A stretch of DNA of 64,000 nt from Hermodice carunculata (lineage: Eukaryota > Annelida > Polychaeta > Eunicida > Amphinomidae). The stretch lies in the NCBI GenBank assembly GCA_964020975.1, contig OZ026630.1, positions 60,236,812 through 60,300,811 of the forward strand. The letters are read 5' to 3'. The notes beneath the pieces are model-generated. The model saw only the letters and a program-made list of their open reading frames with translations, was not told the origin of the DNA and searched no databases. The position numbers and the translations under genes are program-made. Within the stretch, counting starts at the first letter, position 1, and each line of letters begins with the position of its first letter. Shown in pieces: positions 1 through 13,084 of this stretch.

Positions 1-64
1 AGATTCTGATGCAGACCACCTCAAAACATGGTGTGCAGTAACTTGTCAGCCTTGATACTATCAA

Positions 65-325
65 TCAGTCCACCATCAGTTGCATGAACCAGGGGTTCCT
101 CCAGCCAACAACTCCATGATACATCTTCATCCTCACCCTGTCCAGCACAGTAAAAGTTGGCATGTAGTATCTCTCCTTGCTCCACCATTCGAAAACACTG
201 TCCATTTCAGCCAACATCTCATCAGTAATTGCATCTGGACTAAGCCATGCCCATATTTGTAGAGCCTCACCCCCAGAGAGTTTTGGATGGTTTGGATGAT
301 GGCTTGTCCTCTGTGTGTTTCTTTC
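65..325 (-). CDS. possible last coding exon, unknown protein
   Basis: An open frame on the minus strand ends with TGA at 65-67. It is preceded by an acceptor-like TTTGCATCAG ending at 326. The peptide of about 87 residues is acidic and aromatic-rich, with segments such as SPDAITDEMLAEMDSVFEWW and ending RNPWFMQLMVD. Its composition looks like real protein rather than chance AT-rich translation. I do not recognise the family, and the rest of the gene would have to be spliced on from the right. The 3' UTR would run off the left end of the window. It could also be a chance frame or a transposon piece. Confidence 0.33.
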   Translation of the reverse strand, partial: ERNTQRTSHHPNHPKLSGGEALQIWAWLSPDAITDEMLAEMDSVFEWWSKERYYMPTFTVLDRVRMKMYHGVVGWRNPWFMQLMVD

Positions 326-2998
326 CTGATGCAAACAACCTAATTCCCCCATACATCATATGAAAAAACACAATATACAAACAGAGGTCATATACTTCTA
401 TCCACAAAACGCTATGCAAAGGTAAAAATCTCTGTGAATTGTATTTCAAACCCACAATACCAAGTGATTGTCTAATGCCAATCATGTGTGAAGAATACCT
501 GAAAAGCATCCAATATTTGATTTGTCAGCAATATCACACAAACTTTCCAAATGTCACAGAAAGGCAAAACAAACAAACAAAACAAAAACAGAAACAAACG
601 AAATCAATCACCCCTCAATATGCAACAGATGTATATAAATATAAGGCAGAGGTAAATGGTAACTTTGCTCCTTTGATCCAAACATGAAAAAAAACAGTCA
701 CATTGCATAAAATGGGTTCATTACAATACAGTTGTCACTCAATGTTTCAGTCCCAATCCGAATTATTCATATGTCAATACACAAACAAGTTCACACGGAC
801 TGTTGCCATGCTCAATAACAGCAATACAAGTAAAAAGACACTGGTATACAGTGGCTGTCACGCAGATAATGCAATATGAGACAAGCAATATATACTTGCA
901 AGCTATATTCACAAACTGCACTCACAGCACCTAACAATAAAATGAGGAACACCTTGCTTGCAGCATCTGAAATGCAAAACGTATCTACTAAGGGCGTCCC
1001 AATTCACAAATATGTTGATAATTACATTGCAGTAACACATGCAAAGTGTCCAACACTTCACTCATAAATGCAGTCACACATAGACCATCAAAGAAGTGTG
1101 GACAACAAGTGACCTACAGAAGCATACTACCTGGAATACGATCCTGGACAACCTCTCAGTGCTATGTATTACCCCATAATGTCAATAAATCAGTGAAAAT
1201 GATCACCCGACATAATAATTCTTATCATTGCAAGTGAAAAATTTGAACCAACACACCTCTATTTTATCTACCACACTAGCAATTCATACCCAAAACATAA
1301 GTTCATTAAAATTCCTGGAAGACCCCATTTGAATTTTAAGTCTTTATAGCAAGATGTTATCCCGATATATGATAAGACTTTAACCAATGTGTTTGTACAT
1401 ACAGCAGAACCACATTTGACCCCAATTTCTTTTCAGTCACACACAGTATGCAATTAACTCTGTATGCAAATGGAAACAAAAAAACCCATGTTGCAATATT
1501 TTGTACAGATTCAACTTAGGCAAAAATCTACCTGTGCATTGGCATTAAAATGCTTCTTGTGAACCTTTAAACACACGTCCTTTCTTTGCAAGAACGATCT
1601 ACTTACCGCTAATGAGCATGAAGTTATACCACTGAAAATAAGTTACGATATAAGCCTATGTGTTTACACACAATCATCCCTGTGTCAACTAAAATTCCTA
1701 CCAGTGACACTCACAGCTGTCATGCATAATTTATGACTATGAGGCAATAAGTCAAATTACATGTGCATATAAGTTTGGCTTCATAGAAAAAATGGTGTAA
1801 AAACCAACTAACTCTGCTATAATTTCGAGTAACCTAGTCCTCCCTACTATATTTATGAAATGCCATATGCATTAGGAAAGTCATTGTCCCAGAAAGAAAG
1901 AAAAGGACTACATTCATCCAGTCAATGTGTCCCTGAAGGTAGTAGACCATGGTCTTGATTGGCTAGTTGTGCATCCCAATGAAGATAGTCCGTAATTGTG
2001 AATATAATGTATTTTCAGCATGCTGTAGCTCTTTTTGGAATAAAGTTGGCTTAGTCAGATTTCCTGCAGCACACAGTTTCTGCAGGTTAATTCATCTTTT
2101 TTTTCGTGACATTTGTATGTGTTAAGTGCTGTTTACCAAATTTTTAAATTTAAGAGTTGTGATTGGCTGATTGAGCATCTCATCGGACATGGTTTGTAAA
2201 TTGCTAAATGCTGTGTTTTCAAGACAGTGTAACATATATCTGGACAGATATACCTATGTCAGGTTTCTTGAAACACAAAGTTATTCCATTTATGTTCATG
2301 TAGGGGCATGGTCTACCAAGTCAGGTGAGAACTACTTGATGAGAATGGGCAAATATGTCACCACCACCGCACCACCCACCAGAGCACAATTCATACTCAT
2401 ATAAAAAGGTAGCATCCAGGTGGGTTTACTTTCGTATTCAATATATTTTTTTCAATAATTTGTTGGTCGCCACCTGAAAAAAAATCTGCAAATTTTGGGG
2501 CTTTCATCAGGACTTGAAAACAATTTGCCACAGGTTAAAAGCACTTTTCCAAATAAATGGAACTGAATACACAATGAAATATCGACGGATCTATAACTCG
2601 AGTTTCCTGCCTGAAAGTTTTTTCTGGGCTCATCCATCTTGGATCATACGTCACCATACGAAAGTCATGTGACAACAATCCACACCCAAAGCAATGCCAG
2701 TGGATTGTCAACTGTGAAACAATGTACATTCCGGAATAGTCAGGATGCTACGTTGGTCGAAATGGGCCTGGCGTAGTCCTCTGATGGAGCTCTGGTGTGT
2801 GCACACAAAATCACAGATAATTTGGCCAAATACACAAATGAGATCTAAGAGAACTAGCTAGCATTGCAAGCTGCAACTCGATACCACTCTGCACTGATCA
2901 CAACTCCCTGGAGTCACCTGCGATGAATAGCGGTGCGGTTGTTAATCCTTTTAATCCACCAGGGCCCTTGCCTTTGCTGATTCCCGTGTTTCTGAAGA
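326..2998. other. no gene recognised
   Basis: AT-rich sequence with only short open frames and no domain I recognise. An 11-bp motif GGTAGACCATG occurs near 1940 (imperfect) and, inverted, near 2312. That is too little to call a MITE. Confidence 0.5.
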
Positions 2999-3114
2999 GG
3001 ATACATCCCAAGTTCAAGGGATATATCTGGAATCCTGCTTTTTAAATCCCGGAGCGAAGCGTAGGCATTTAGAAATGCAGGATTCCAGATAAATCACAAG
3101 AACAAGGGATGTAC
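2999..3114. repeat. snap-back hairpin element, ~48-bp arms
   Basis: Arms 2999-3047 and 3067-3114 are inverted copies of each other with only a few differences. They share the cores ATCTGGAATCCTGC and its complement, and the outer ends GGATACATCCC / GGGATGTACC. The loop of about 19 bases contains CGGAGCGAAGCG. It looks like a short fold-back or MITE-type element. No protein is encoded. Confidence 0.7.
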
Positions 3115-6100
3115 CTTTTTTATGCCATGCCTTCTTTGTTTTCATGAATATAAATGCATTTTAAAATGTATTCACTAAAGCAAATCAGTCCTGTGTTGAA
3201 ATTTAGCCACGCAAATTAAAGCAGGGATATATGTGTAAGCAGGTGACATATATAACCCTTGAGAAAACAAAGGAGGCATGGTATAACAATGGTATGGACG
3301 CACAGACTCCTGCTGTGCCCTAAGATTCCCAGGCTGTAATGAATCTAATTTCCCGACGATTTGACTGGGGACTCCATTGGTACAGGGGTGGCTTAAATAA
3401 TGTCCAGACAACGACCACTGGATTTAGTTCGGGATCGACGGGATTCACGCATACATATAAATTCAACCCAATAAATGCACAGCAATCATGTTTGTCAAAA
3501 ATTACAATTCTGTTTCCTGGTTTTGGGGTGTACCAAGAAAGGAAAACAAAATGCAACTTGTGTCAGTAACGCACACTAACACCTAACCAATTAATTCAAA
3601 TTACTACATGTCGCGGCAACATGCTTAAAATAATTTACCTTATCTTTATGCAGGGCCAACCAAACAAAACCTTACAGCAATTTTAGTCACTATCCAAACG
3701 TACAACAGACTGTATATCTGTTTACAAATTTCTCATTGACATGCACCTTACTGCATGGCACTCCCAAAATATACTGAGCATACTGAACGTTTGCCAACTT
3801 GCTACATTTACATGTTTCATATTTTAGCCATAGACAAATATACATTCGCCCATCTAAACATCCGTTTAAATTGATATAAATGTGAATACAATGATTTGCA
3901 ATAATGAACCAATTATACAAGCATTTTTTAAAAGATAACTCACAATCGTTTCAACTTTTTCCCCGCTCTCAGAACTACATTGTTCTGAAATCCTGTCGTG
4001 AAGTGAAAACCGCGGGAGAAATAAATTCCCACACAAGGAAACGGCCAACCTGGCCCGACTACAGCCGAGAGTTGCCTGAGCTCGGGAGCACCCAATACCT
4101 CCAAACACCGAAGAAAAGGAAACATGCGCACACAGAACATTCACACATTAATGCATATAACTACTTACGGACTACAAATAATAATGCTGTGCATATTTCT
4201 TCACTGACATGCAAGAAGTATATAAAATACGCAGAAGTAAATTAGTCAAGTTAACCCTGTCACATCTTGTTCTTCACTATCTACCCTATTGATCTGTACA
4301 GATAAATGGCGTGGACAATCAACTTTATCACATTTTGGCACCCAAAAAAACTTTTATTATGGGCTGGAAAATCAATTATGGCTGTTCCCTAACACGTGCG
4401 ATTCGGGTTGCATGCCGTGCACAAAAAACTAGCAAGCCAACAGATTGGGACTATTAGTTTGCTGGCTCGTCTAGTGAGGGCACGCGGATCGACTAAGATT
4501 GACTGGGTTGACTGCTGTCAACTAACTCTGACTTGTTTCTCCCATCGATGGAGACACCTCTGTCTCTTAGATACTGTTTACCCTTACCCCCTCAAGTCGG
4601 CCTCAATTCGGCCACACCATGCTCCCCCTCAAATGGGCCAAATCTGGCCTTTTTCAATGCATGCTTTTTCCCTTTCTTTATGAAGTCATTTGTAGGAAAA
4701 TCATGAAAACCATCGGTTGAAGTATACACATTTGCATCATTTCTTGCATATCGCCATACTGTGACTAAAAAGGAAGACGAAGCGTTTATTTGGTGAAATC
4801 ACCCATCGTGCCAAGAAGACCATCGATCAACATTACGCTTTTTACAATGCATACCCAGCACATTCAATGAATTTGACTCTTCCTGCGGCTCATGGCCACT
4901 TGTTTTGTTCAATGTGCTTCTTTCCCCTTCAGTATAGATGGTATGGGATGTTTCTCCATAAAAATTTAATGATGGACGGCAAAAGAATACTTGTTCCATC
5001 ACATTTATTTTGCCCGTTTTGGAGAGTTCATCGGAGAACAGCGTCCATGTTTGTTGGTTTCAATGCATTGCTCGGCAGTTAGCGGAAATAGAAGTACTTT
5101 TTGGATATCGTTGGCAGCCCGAAGTACCATACTTGGATCGGTGACCCCGTAACCTCTATTGAGTTTCCAAATATGGATATTATCGTCAAATTTGAATGAT
5201 TTATTCGGAGGGAAATGTCGATACACATCAAATTTAGCCTATCAGAGGAGAGTGTACCTAAATAGCACAGACTCTGGGCCTTTCCACGGTACCAACCATT
5301 CCAGACATTTGTAAACAAACAACGGCCTATGGGGAACTTGTGGAAACTTGCATTTTTTCTGCGGATTTCACTCAACTTATACTTGCCGTAAACGACTATG
5401 AATGATTATTTATACTGCATGGACAAATAAATCTACACATTTTGCCACAAATGAAATGTCAATACCGAAATCTGCGATGTTGAATGAGTCATACTACTAC
5501 CTGCGCGTGTCGGCTTTTTTTACAATGCAAGAACAAACAGCGATTGTTTTGGTGCGTTCATAGCACATTTTGATAGTTTATGAGGAATTAATTCGAGAAG
5601 TTAAGTGGACCGAAACTCAAGTAATGTGAGGGAGGAAGGGTTAACTTCAGCAAACTTTTCTGGTTTTTTTTTTAAGTAATCCTCATGCATTTTGGGCCTG
5701 CATGTAATTTCACCTATAGTAAACAATGGCCGCTCGTGCAATGCACATTCAAGATATCCGCATATCCTACCCACAATGCCATGCGCTACACCTTCCTGTG
5801 AGGATTTTCGCACACGGCACGCAACCTGAATCCCACGCAGTGAAGTAACTTTTTCAACACGTGCCGCTATATTTCCTCCGGCACACCACCGGGACACACA
5901 CTCTCCTATCTGATCTCCCATTATAGTTATATACAGGCGTGGGCCTATGAACACATATGCACGATGTACACGATACCGCTAGGCTTAGACAAGCATGGTG
6001 ATAAACTCACCAGGAGGTCTTGCTAACTCGACCCAGATTGGTCAGTAATTGTTTTATTTTTTAAATCCATTTGCGGTATATACTTAGTAAAATGTACACA

Positions 6101-6660
6101 CCCATTATGTCACATAGTTCATTCTGGATGAATCTCCAGCAACCTTTGTTTTACTTGCGCTTTATATCTAAATCTTGGACCTGTAAAAATAAGAGTTCCT
6201 ACCATCAATATGGGCATGGAAAATGTCGCCCACAGAAAATTATAATGACAGCCAAAATGTTATACTGAATAGTTTACAAGAAACGCCATTTTCATGTGCA
6301 ATGTAAGCTATGGATTTCACAATGATGAACGGAAAGCTACTGGGCGTTCTTTGGATCATCTGTGTATTTCTTAGCGAAAAACAATTTACATTTAAATTCA
6401 CAAATCAGACGCTCAAAAACAAATGCTGGACATTGTTTCTTTTACTAAGACAACACTAAACTTACAATCAATAACAAACTAATTTTGCATGACAAGCAAT
6501 GATACACGTATAAGCGTTTTTACAGCCATACCAAAGATAAAAACATATCGAAAATAGGTACCTCGACCATATTTGCCGCTTTACTTATTTTCAATGTTTT
6601 GGTTTACGTTTCACGGACTTTGAATTGTGATGTTTTAATTTGTGGTATTCTTTGTATGCT
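3115..6660. other. unassigned region with weak exon/promoter hints
   Basis: No gene can be called. Minus-strand open frames lie at 5079-5375 (98 aa) and 5601-5954 (117 aa) with no recognisable domain. A GTGAGT donor-like site follows a GC-richer minus-strand block near 3945-4120, which could be a 5' UTR exon. The local GC rise at 5700-5960 includes CTACCCACAATGCCATGCG (5767-5785), similar to a ZNF143-type promoter motif. These hints are listed without a functional claim. Confidence 0.3.
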
Positions 6661-6665
6661 TTTCG

Positions 6666-6815
<150 letters not shown>

Positions 6816-6835
6816 TATACATTACATATTGTTAT

Positions 6836-7200
6836 GTCTCCCCGGTATTACATAATGCCAGATGTTTGGGTGTGGTACTGAATAACAAGGGCACTTGGCA
6901 AGATCATGTTGATACAATCTATAGATCTGCTATGAAACGATTTGACTGATCAAGAAAATTTAAATATATTTTAGCTAGGTAAACTTGAAAAAATATCTGT
7001 ATAAAGTGCACAAAGATATATGTTTCAGTGCACTGGAGGCTACAATTGTTCCCATTGTCCTCTCTAATTTGGTTCTGTGATAAAAGTAGTTGTAGCATGT
7101 ATATGCCATATTGTAATTCCTCCTCTGACCAAGCAGATGATTTCCTTGCCACTCTTGATGCTTTACAGGACACACTTTGCTAGCTGCAAATTCCTTGTAC
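6836..7200 (+). mobile_element. LINE fragment, C-terminal part of reverse transcriptase ORF
   Basis: Plus-strand translation gives RCLGVVLNNKGTWQDHVDTI followed by YRSAMKRFD, then a stop. This matches the 'LGV.l..k.tW..Hi..i..kA.krl' stretch after the reverse transcriptase palm in CR1/jockey-like LINEs. A later NSSSDQADDFLATLDALQ resembles the conserved region further downstream. The frame is interrupted by stops and shifts and the piece is 5' truncated, so it is a dead copy. It abuts the microsatellite at 6669-6813. Confidence 0.65.
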
Positions 7201-8039
7201 AAACAGAATATTAATTATACTTTTTTGAACTGTCAATAGATGTTTATACTTGAATTGACCATATTTTTACCGTGTCTTGTGGTGTTTCTTATGTTCAGAC
7301 ATGTAGGATTATTCCAGAGGAATCCCTTAATGTTATCGACCACCTCCCTACACAAATTGTGTTCAAGGTTAAAGTGATCGTCAGTGATTCCCAGTATACT
7401 TTTGTAGAAAATTTTTGAAAATTTCCGATGGTAAGTTGATCAAATCAAGTCAAAACGAGAATTTTAAAAGTACCCTAACCGATAAAATACGTCACGTTAG
7501 GCCACCATGTGTTACAGGCACTTTGAATGCTAGCATATGTACATGCATTCTCTAGAGATCCTACACAGGCTCTACACGAGGCTGCAAATGGGACCGGATG
7601 TGTCCCATACCGTACTAATGCCCAGACCTCTGAGCCTGATAAGAGATAAACACGTTTTGGGTTTTCAATTTGGGCACAAGTAGGCAAACCCAGGATTAAG
7701 GAACTGTATAAGCAGACAAACCCACGATTGGGGAACTGTACAAACAGGTGAACCGAGGATTGGGGAACTGTATAATTGTTATAAGACTATTAAAAATTCG
7801 CCCTGTCTCAAGAAAATATATTAATAATAAGCAAATGACGAGATTTACCAGGATAGATACATTTTTCCAACAGGGGCAAATGAATTTGTTCTAAAAGTGA
7901 ATAAGAAGGGTAAGAAATATAAAAGTTTATTCAATAGTGAAACCTGAGCAAATGCCAGAATTTTATAGAAATATTTGAAGGATGACATGACATTGAGTGC
8001 AAAACAGGTACATATGAAGTATCTGGCAGAGAAGAGATT
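7201..8039. other. no gene; 3 x ~35-bp tandem repeat at 7677-7770
   Basis: Three imperfect units of the type ACAAACCCACGATTGGGGAA + CTGTATAA lie in tandem at 7677-7770. The rest is AT-rich with no recognisable coding. The right end, from about 7850, may already belong to the LINE that is clear from 8040. Confidence 0.5.
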
Positions 8040-8590
8040 TGATAAGTTCAATGGACAAATTGAATAAGTTACTCTTGGTCCTGACCCTATTTCTGAGCTA
8101 ATCGATACTCTTAATAGAAATAGCTCGCCTGTTATTGATGGCTTCACTGCAGGAAACTTATTTTGGAAAGTATGAATTGCCTTGTGTCTATTTATTGAAA
8201 CATTTTACTTATATGTTCACAAATACGATTGTACCAAAAGTTTTCTGCTATGGTGTGATTATTTATGGTATGAAGAATACCACACTCATTCCAAACAGAT
8301 CGGAAAGCTACAGACCTATTACTTTGTCATCCGCCTTTAGCATGCCCATGGAGCTCTTACTGTTACCACAAGATGGCGCGCATAATGCCCAGGATGGTTG
8401 TCGTGAAGGTCGTGGTACTCCCATGGCATCCGGTTTTCCCAAGATATCATTTCTTATCTTATCTTAAACATAAGGGTTAGGGGGTCAACAAGATACTCCC
8501 TTGCATATTACAGGTTTGGATGTGGAGAAATGTTTTGACAGGATCTGGCATGCTGGCCTTCTATCTAAAATAATTAATGTAATGACGCCA
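8040..8590 (+). mobile_element. LINE remnant, upstream half of reverse transcriptase (split by insertion)
   Basis: Fragments typical of a non-LTR reverse transcriptase occur in order on the plus strand. NRSESYRPITLSSAFS (about 8294-8341) is the 'N(Y)RPITL' finger motif. ITGLDVEKCFDRIWHAGLLS (8501-8560) is the 'lDvekaFDriwh.gLl' motif containing the first catalytic Asp region. Frame changes and stops show it is inactive. The coding logic resumes at about 11105 after an insertion of about 2.5 kb. Confidence 0.7.
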
Positions 8591-8644
8591 ACGAAATATG
8601 GGACATTTGGAGTAATATCAGTATTAGTAAGTACACTTACCTCT

Positions 8645-8820
8645 CGACCACCATTGCCAAGACCTCTGTGTTTGGGCATGATGCCCAAGAAAATGAGCTT
8701 AGTTTCACTCACTTGATCCTGAAAATCTGAAGGTCCTGTGGCGCCATCTCTTGGTTCTTGTGGAACTGATGGTGAGTCCTGGTGTACATGCTCCCCATCT
8801 CACCCTTCCACTTTTGGAGA
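8645..8820 (+). repeat. left inverted terminal repeat of the DIRS-like fossil
   Basis: Shares blocks such as CAGTTCCACAAGAACC (as complement), AGAGATGGCG and CTTGGGC.TCATGCCCA with 10978-11103 in the opposite orientation, with gaps between blocks. Confidence 0.7.
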
Positions 8821-10977
8821 TTGGTCAGTTGACATCAGCTGTAAGAGGAAGTGTGGGGTTGGTCGAGTGGGCTTCTCGGGTGGTGGAGAGGAAAGTGTAC
8901 TTATTAATACTTATAATACTCCTAATATCCCGTATCAGTCACATAACATTACCTGTTGACCACCATTGCCGATGTGCAAATGTACTGGCGGTGGGTGTAA
9001 CATCACTGGTATACTAACCTCAATTGACCACCGGGATGCAGCTTGAAGGTAACCATCAGTCCCTGTGAGGAGGTGCATCTGTGGGGAAAACCTCAGAGCA
9101 ACGTGGAGATGAGGCCACCGACAGCAGAATCCAGCCTAAACAGGAAACCCTCCTTAGTGACCAGCATGGGACCACACTGGACTCCCCGGTGCTTGCCTAC
9201 CAACATGACAACTGTCCGTGTTGTAGGTAGATTTTATCAGTTTCAGCTCCATCTAGCCTGTAGATCTTACAGATCCTAGTCACGAAACTGGGGGCGCCGG
9301 GGACAGTATATGGTTTTGTGGTCAGCAAGTTCACATGTCAAACTGACAGCAGGTTGGGTCAACAGGACAAACTGCCTGATACTGTTCCACATTAGGTCTA
9401 CTAGACAAGAAGCCCTAAAAGGCCCATTGAGACATGTGCTGACCTATAGGCCTGTATCAGATCTGACCACAAGAGTGCCATAAGCCAGAACATGGTGGCT
9501 GCTCAGATGGGATCTGGAAACTATAACAAACAAGTATTGGCACCTAAGCAAAGGAGCCAGTTACGCCCACGAAGGCATACATGTCATCCTCTAGCACTAT
9601 CATGTCATGTAACTAGTGCTCAGTGAAAGTCATAGATGATCACCAATGGCAGGCCCACAGAATGTCGACAAGGGCAACATTTAACAGGGTATGCCAGGAG
9701 GCATTGAAGGCTCATACCTCATGAGCTCTGGCTGAAACAAGCTGCATGTAGCCAGTGAGGTCTCATAGGCCGTAAGGATCATCTGCTTGATGCATGATGC
9801 AATCATGTTTCTGCAAACTTACTCCTATCACAGGTTACTCAGTGGTAGAAGGAGGACTGACCTCTGTTCCTCTGAGTCCGTCCATGTGGGAAAGGTACCA
9901 GCAAAGAGCTGTCTCACTGGGCACAGGGCTCTCTCCTCAAGAGGAAGACCAGCATCCATTGCATGGAAATTAAAACCCCTAAAGACTAGCCGGATCTCAA
10001 GCCATTTGGTTCTTTGCAAGGGAAGCCCAGGCGAGGCCTCATTATCACCTCGGAGTGGTCAAATAACCATTGGAGGTGGTCATAAGCCAGAGCCAAGATT
10101 TCGCTTCTCCTAGCCTCTGAAGCAAGTGCTAATAGAAAACAAGTTTTCTATGTGCAGTAGTTGAGGGAAACCTGCTTAGGGTCCTCGAGGCACTCAAACA
10201 GCCACTTCTTGAACATACTTAAACCAGCGGTAGGTCCCACCTGGTGTAGAAGGACATGATGAGCACTGACAGGTAAGGATTGCTCCCAATGCATAAAGGT
10301 AGGACATTGGCAAGGGTTGAAGAGAAGGCTGATCGAAACCCCTCCACTGTTCTGGAGCTCATGCCTAAGACTTCCCACTGATATAACAGGAAGTCAGTGA
10401 TGTTCCTAATGCATGGAGTCCAGGGATGAATTCTCTTACTGGTGCACCAGTCTGAAAACACTTTCCAATTAGCCCAGTAATAAAGAAGATCCAAGCCCTC
10501 CTCTGGCAATTTTATCTGAGACCAATTCCGAGAAGCCTCTGTCGATGATGTGCTGTGAGATATCAGCCAAGCATGGAGGTTGGGTCAAATTTGCTCTCGT
10601 TAGTGGTTTCGTGAGTCTAGCTTTTATCCACAGTCCAATAAGAATGAGGATAGGGACAAAGTGATGACTGGATCAACACCCATGGACCACCTCTGAAAGG
10701 AGGCAATAACCTGGTGTGCACTGCTTTCCCACTCTGTGTGTTCTGTTTGCCGGGACGCCATCTTTAAAATCTAAGCACAAGTCGAAAGGCCAACTTTGCA
10801 CTTACTATTTGAGTGGTATCCAATCACAGAAATCATCTATATAGGTATCTAGGTTTCCATAGATTCCTAGACCGCTGAGAAATGATTTTCCGCAGAAAAG
10901 GGGATGCTAGAGCACAGTTGTAGTGAGTGTGAACGAAACTTCACAGAGCTTCAACTGGCAAGGCAAGCCAGAAATGG

Positions 10978-11103
10978 CGCCTAAAAGAGGAAGGATGAGA
11001 TGTGGAGGATGTGCACCAGGAGTCACTATCAGTTCCACAAGAACCGAGAGATGGCGATTTCTTGGGCGTCATGCCCAGACACAGCAGTCTTGGCAACGGT
11101 TAC
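10978..11103 (+). repeat. right inverted terminal repeat of the DIRS-like fossil
   Basis: Inverted partner of 8645-8820. The matching blocks keep the same order when one arm is complemented. Confidence 0.7.
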
Positions 11104-11104
11104 T

Positions 11105-12310
11105 CATGGATTTTTTTTTTGTATGTGTGGATAGTATAATAATATTCAAGGTATTGTTGATGTGAATGGCAATTTTTCTCAGCGTTTCCCCATTAGCAGA
11201 GGTATTTTTTTCAAAATATATATATATGTATATATATTTCGGGACTGTCTCCTAAAATAACTCTCGAGTATGAATATTGTGCCTTCATCGAAAATTCGGG
11301 TTTTGAAGCTCATGTGCATACACATATGACGCAACGCTATTCAGTACCAGTGTCGTTGGCTTGCAGTCACTTATTGATACCTGTCATCAGTATGCAAGTG
11401 ATTGGGGATTTAATTTTAGTGCTGCTAAATCTAAGTATATGATTTTCTGGGAACTCCTATTTGATACTGCCCCAAATGGTTCCTTGGCAAACGATGTTGC
11501 CCTGTATCTACAAACTAGAGATATTAGGTACAATTGATAGAAAGGACGAAAAATGCTGATGAGCAAATAGATGCCAGAATTAACAATTGTAGACGTGCAT
11601 ATTATAGTATATTGCTAGAACCGGTATGAAATATCCAGGCTTCTCTTATCGTACAAATTTTTACCTCTGGGAAAGCATGTGCAATCCAAACATCAGTATT
11701 TGGTTTATATAGCTTACATTTGAGGTACAAGCATGTGACTCGACTGGAGTCCTTCCAGGGACAGATGATCAAGCAGTGCAATTGTGTAGGCAAGAGGTCA
11801 CACCATTCTAAATTGCTTGCCGCACTGAATACTGGTCCAATTATTTATACTTTTGAACACCGCATTAGTTCACTATATATTATAGAGTATTTGCAAACGA
11901 CAATCTGGGTCACGACTTGTCCCTTTATCTGTAATTCCACTACCTCTCATGTGCAAAATTATATCCAGGCAATCTGATTTAAAAGATTGTGAATTTTAAA
12001 ATATATCCATTACTGGGCATTCATTACCAACTGAAGCCCCACAAAGTAGCTGAAGAGGATGCCATAGTAGATTCTCTTAAATTTTAAGTGCATCATGAAA
12101 ATTTTATCAGGCCATATAGTGAGGAACATCTGCTCGTCTGTATGCTAACCAGGACAATATTCTGATGATCCCTTGGTAGCCTGCCACTTTTACTTCTACA
12201 TTGTAATGAAGGGCTACCACTGCAGTCGAAAGGGGCGGCAGATGGCGTGCATCACATGCGGTCATACCACTGTGTGACCCCTAATACGGCTGCGCTCTAT
12301 CTTAGTCTAT
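11105..12310 (+). mobile_element. LINE remnant, downstream half (resumes after insertion)
   Basis: The translation GIVDVNGNFSQRFPISRG (about 11151-11204) is the 'v.vng..S..f.i.rGvrQG' block. It is followed near 11350-11450 by LQSLIDTCHQYASDWGFNFS and AAKSKYMIF, the stretch after the YADD motif. Near 11710-11830, LESFQGQMIKQC and SKLLAALNTGPII match the region after the reverse transcriptase palm. Order and strand continue the LINE at 8040-8590. Stops interrupt the frame. A TAA microsatellite starts at about 12315 and may be an expanded tail, although some non-LINE sequence intervenes. Confidence 0.65.
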
Positions 12311-12314
12311 GTAC

Positions 12315-12405
<91 letters not shown>
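12315..12405 (+). repeat. (TAA)n microsatellite
   Basis: About 30 TAA units follow GTACA. It may be a LINE 3' tail that expanded. Confidence 0.95.
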
Positions 12406-12532
12406 GTATTATTACATGCCATATATTAGACCCTTAATGGAATATGTCATGCCATGTGGCACAACTGCACTACAGAGTAGAGATAAGGTGCAATTAGCTA
12501 CCGTGTGGGATAAGCCACTTTGACATTAAGTT

Positions 12533-12830
12533 CTCTTTGGCGATATCACAGAATCATTTACAGATATCGTCAAATCATTTGGCGACAACTCTATATCATT
12601 TGGTGATATCCCTAAATCATTTGGCGATATTGCTGAATGGTCTCATTTACTGATTTCCCTAAATCATTTATTGTGTTTCCTAAATGATTTAGAGCTATCC
12701 CTAAATGATTAAGCGATATCGCAAAACGTTTTACAGATGTCACCATATGGGATGTATTTAGCGCTTTCGCTTAATGATTTACAGATATCGTCATATGCAA
12801 TGTATTTAGCAATATGGCTAAATAAGTGAA
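12533..12830. repeat. minisatellite of palindromic AAATGATTTAGCGATATC units (array 1)
   Basis: Irregular units of about 20-30 bp alternate AAATCATTT-like and GCGATATCGC-like blocks, both self-complementary. The orientation of a unit therefore cannot be defined. Copies are well diverged. Confidence 0.75.
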
Positions 12831-13084
12831 TCGATGCCTGTTTGGTAATTGTGCTGTGTCCCTATAATGATTGGCGCGAGAGAGCGAGGATTTGGAACTG
12901 TAGGCATGACTGGTAAGTTTGACGACAAAATTAATAGTTAGCATACACTGTCTTCGCAGCATGTTAATATAACCAATGACAATGCCTGAGAAGATAATTA
13001 ATTCTCGCCAGAGCACTTTAGGAGGTTGAAACCATCGCACCCCCTCCAAGTCGGCAGTCATATTGGACAAAAATGGGAAAGCGG

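Larger units (their letters stand above)
8597..11110 (-). mobile_element. DIRS-like tyrosine-recombinase retrotransposon fossil
   Basis: Minus-strand sequence at about 9600-10510 resembles the tyrosine recombinase of DIRS/Ngaro-type elements: an N-terminal core-binding-like part (10219-10509), then recombinase-domain segments further left. The ends carry related inverted repeats (8645-8820 and 10978-11103), as DIRS elements do. A second short complementary stretch (8597-8640 against 8893-8935) may be an internal complementary region. No reverse transcriptase or RNase H part is recognisable, so this is a short internally reduced copy. It is clearly broken in several places. Divergent ends suggest an old insertion. 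It lies inside a LINE. Confidence 0.68.

Noticed and set aside
1938-2322. Possible MITE with GGTAGACCATG ends
   Set aside because: Only about 11 bases match, with a gap, and no target-site duplication is seen.
8468-8492. Telomere-like AAGGGTTAGGGGG
   Set aside because: It is a single partial unit, not an interstitial telomere array.
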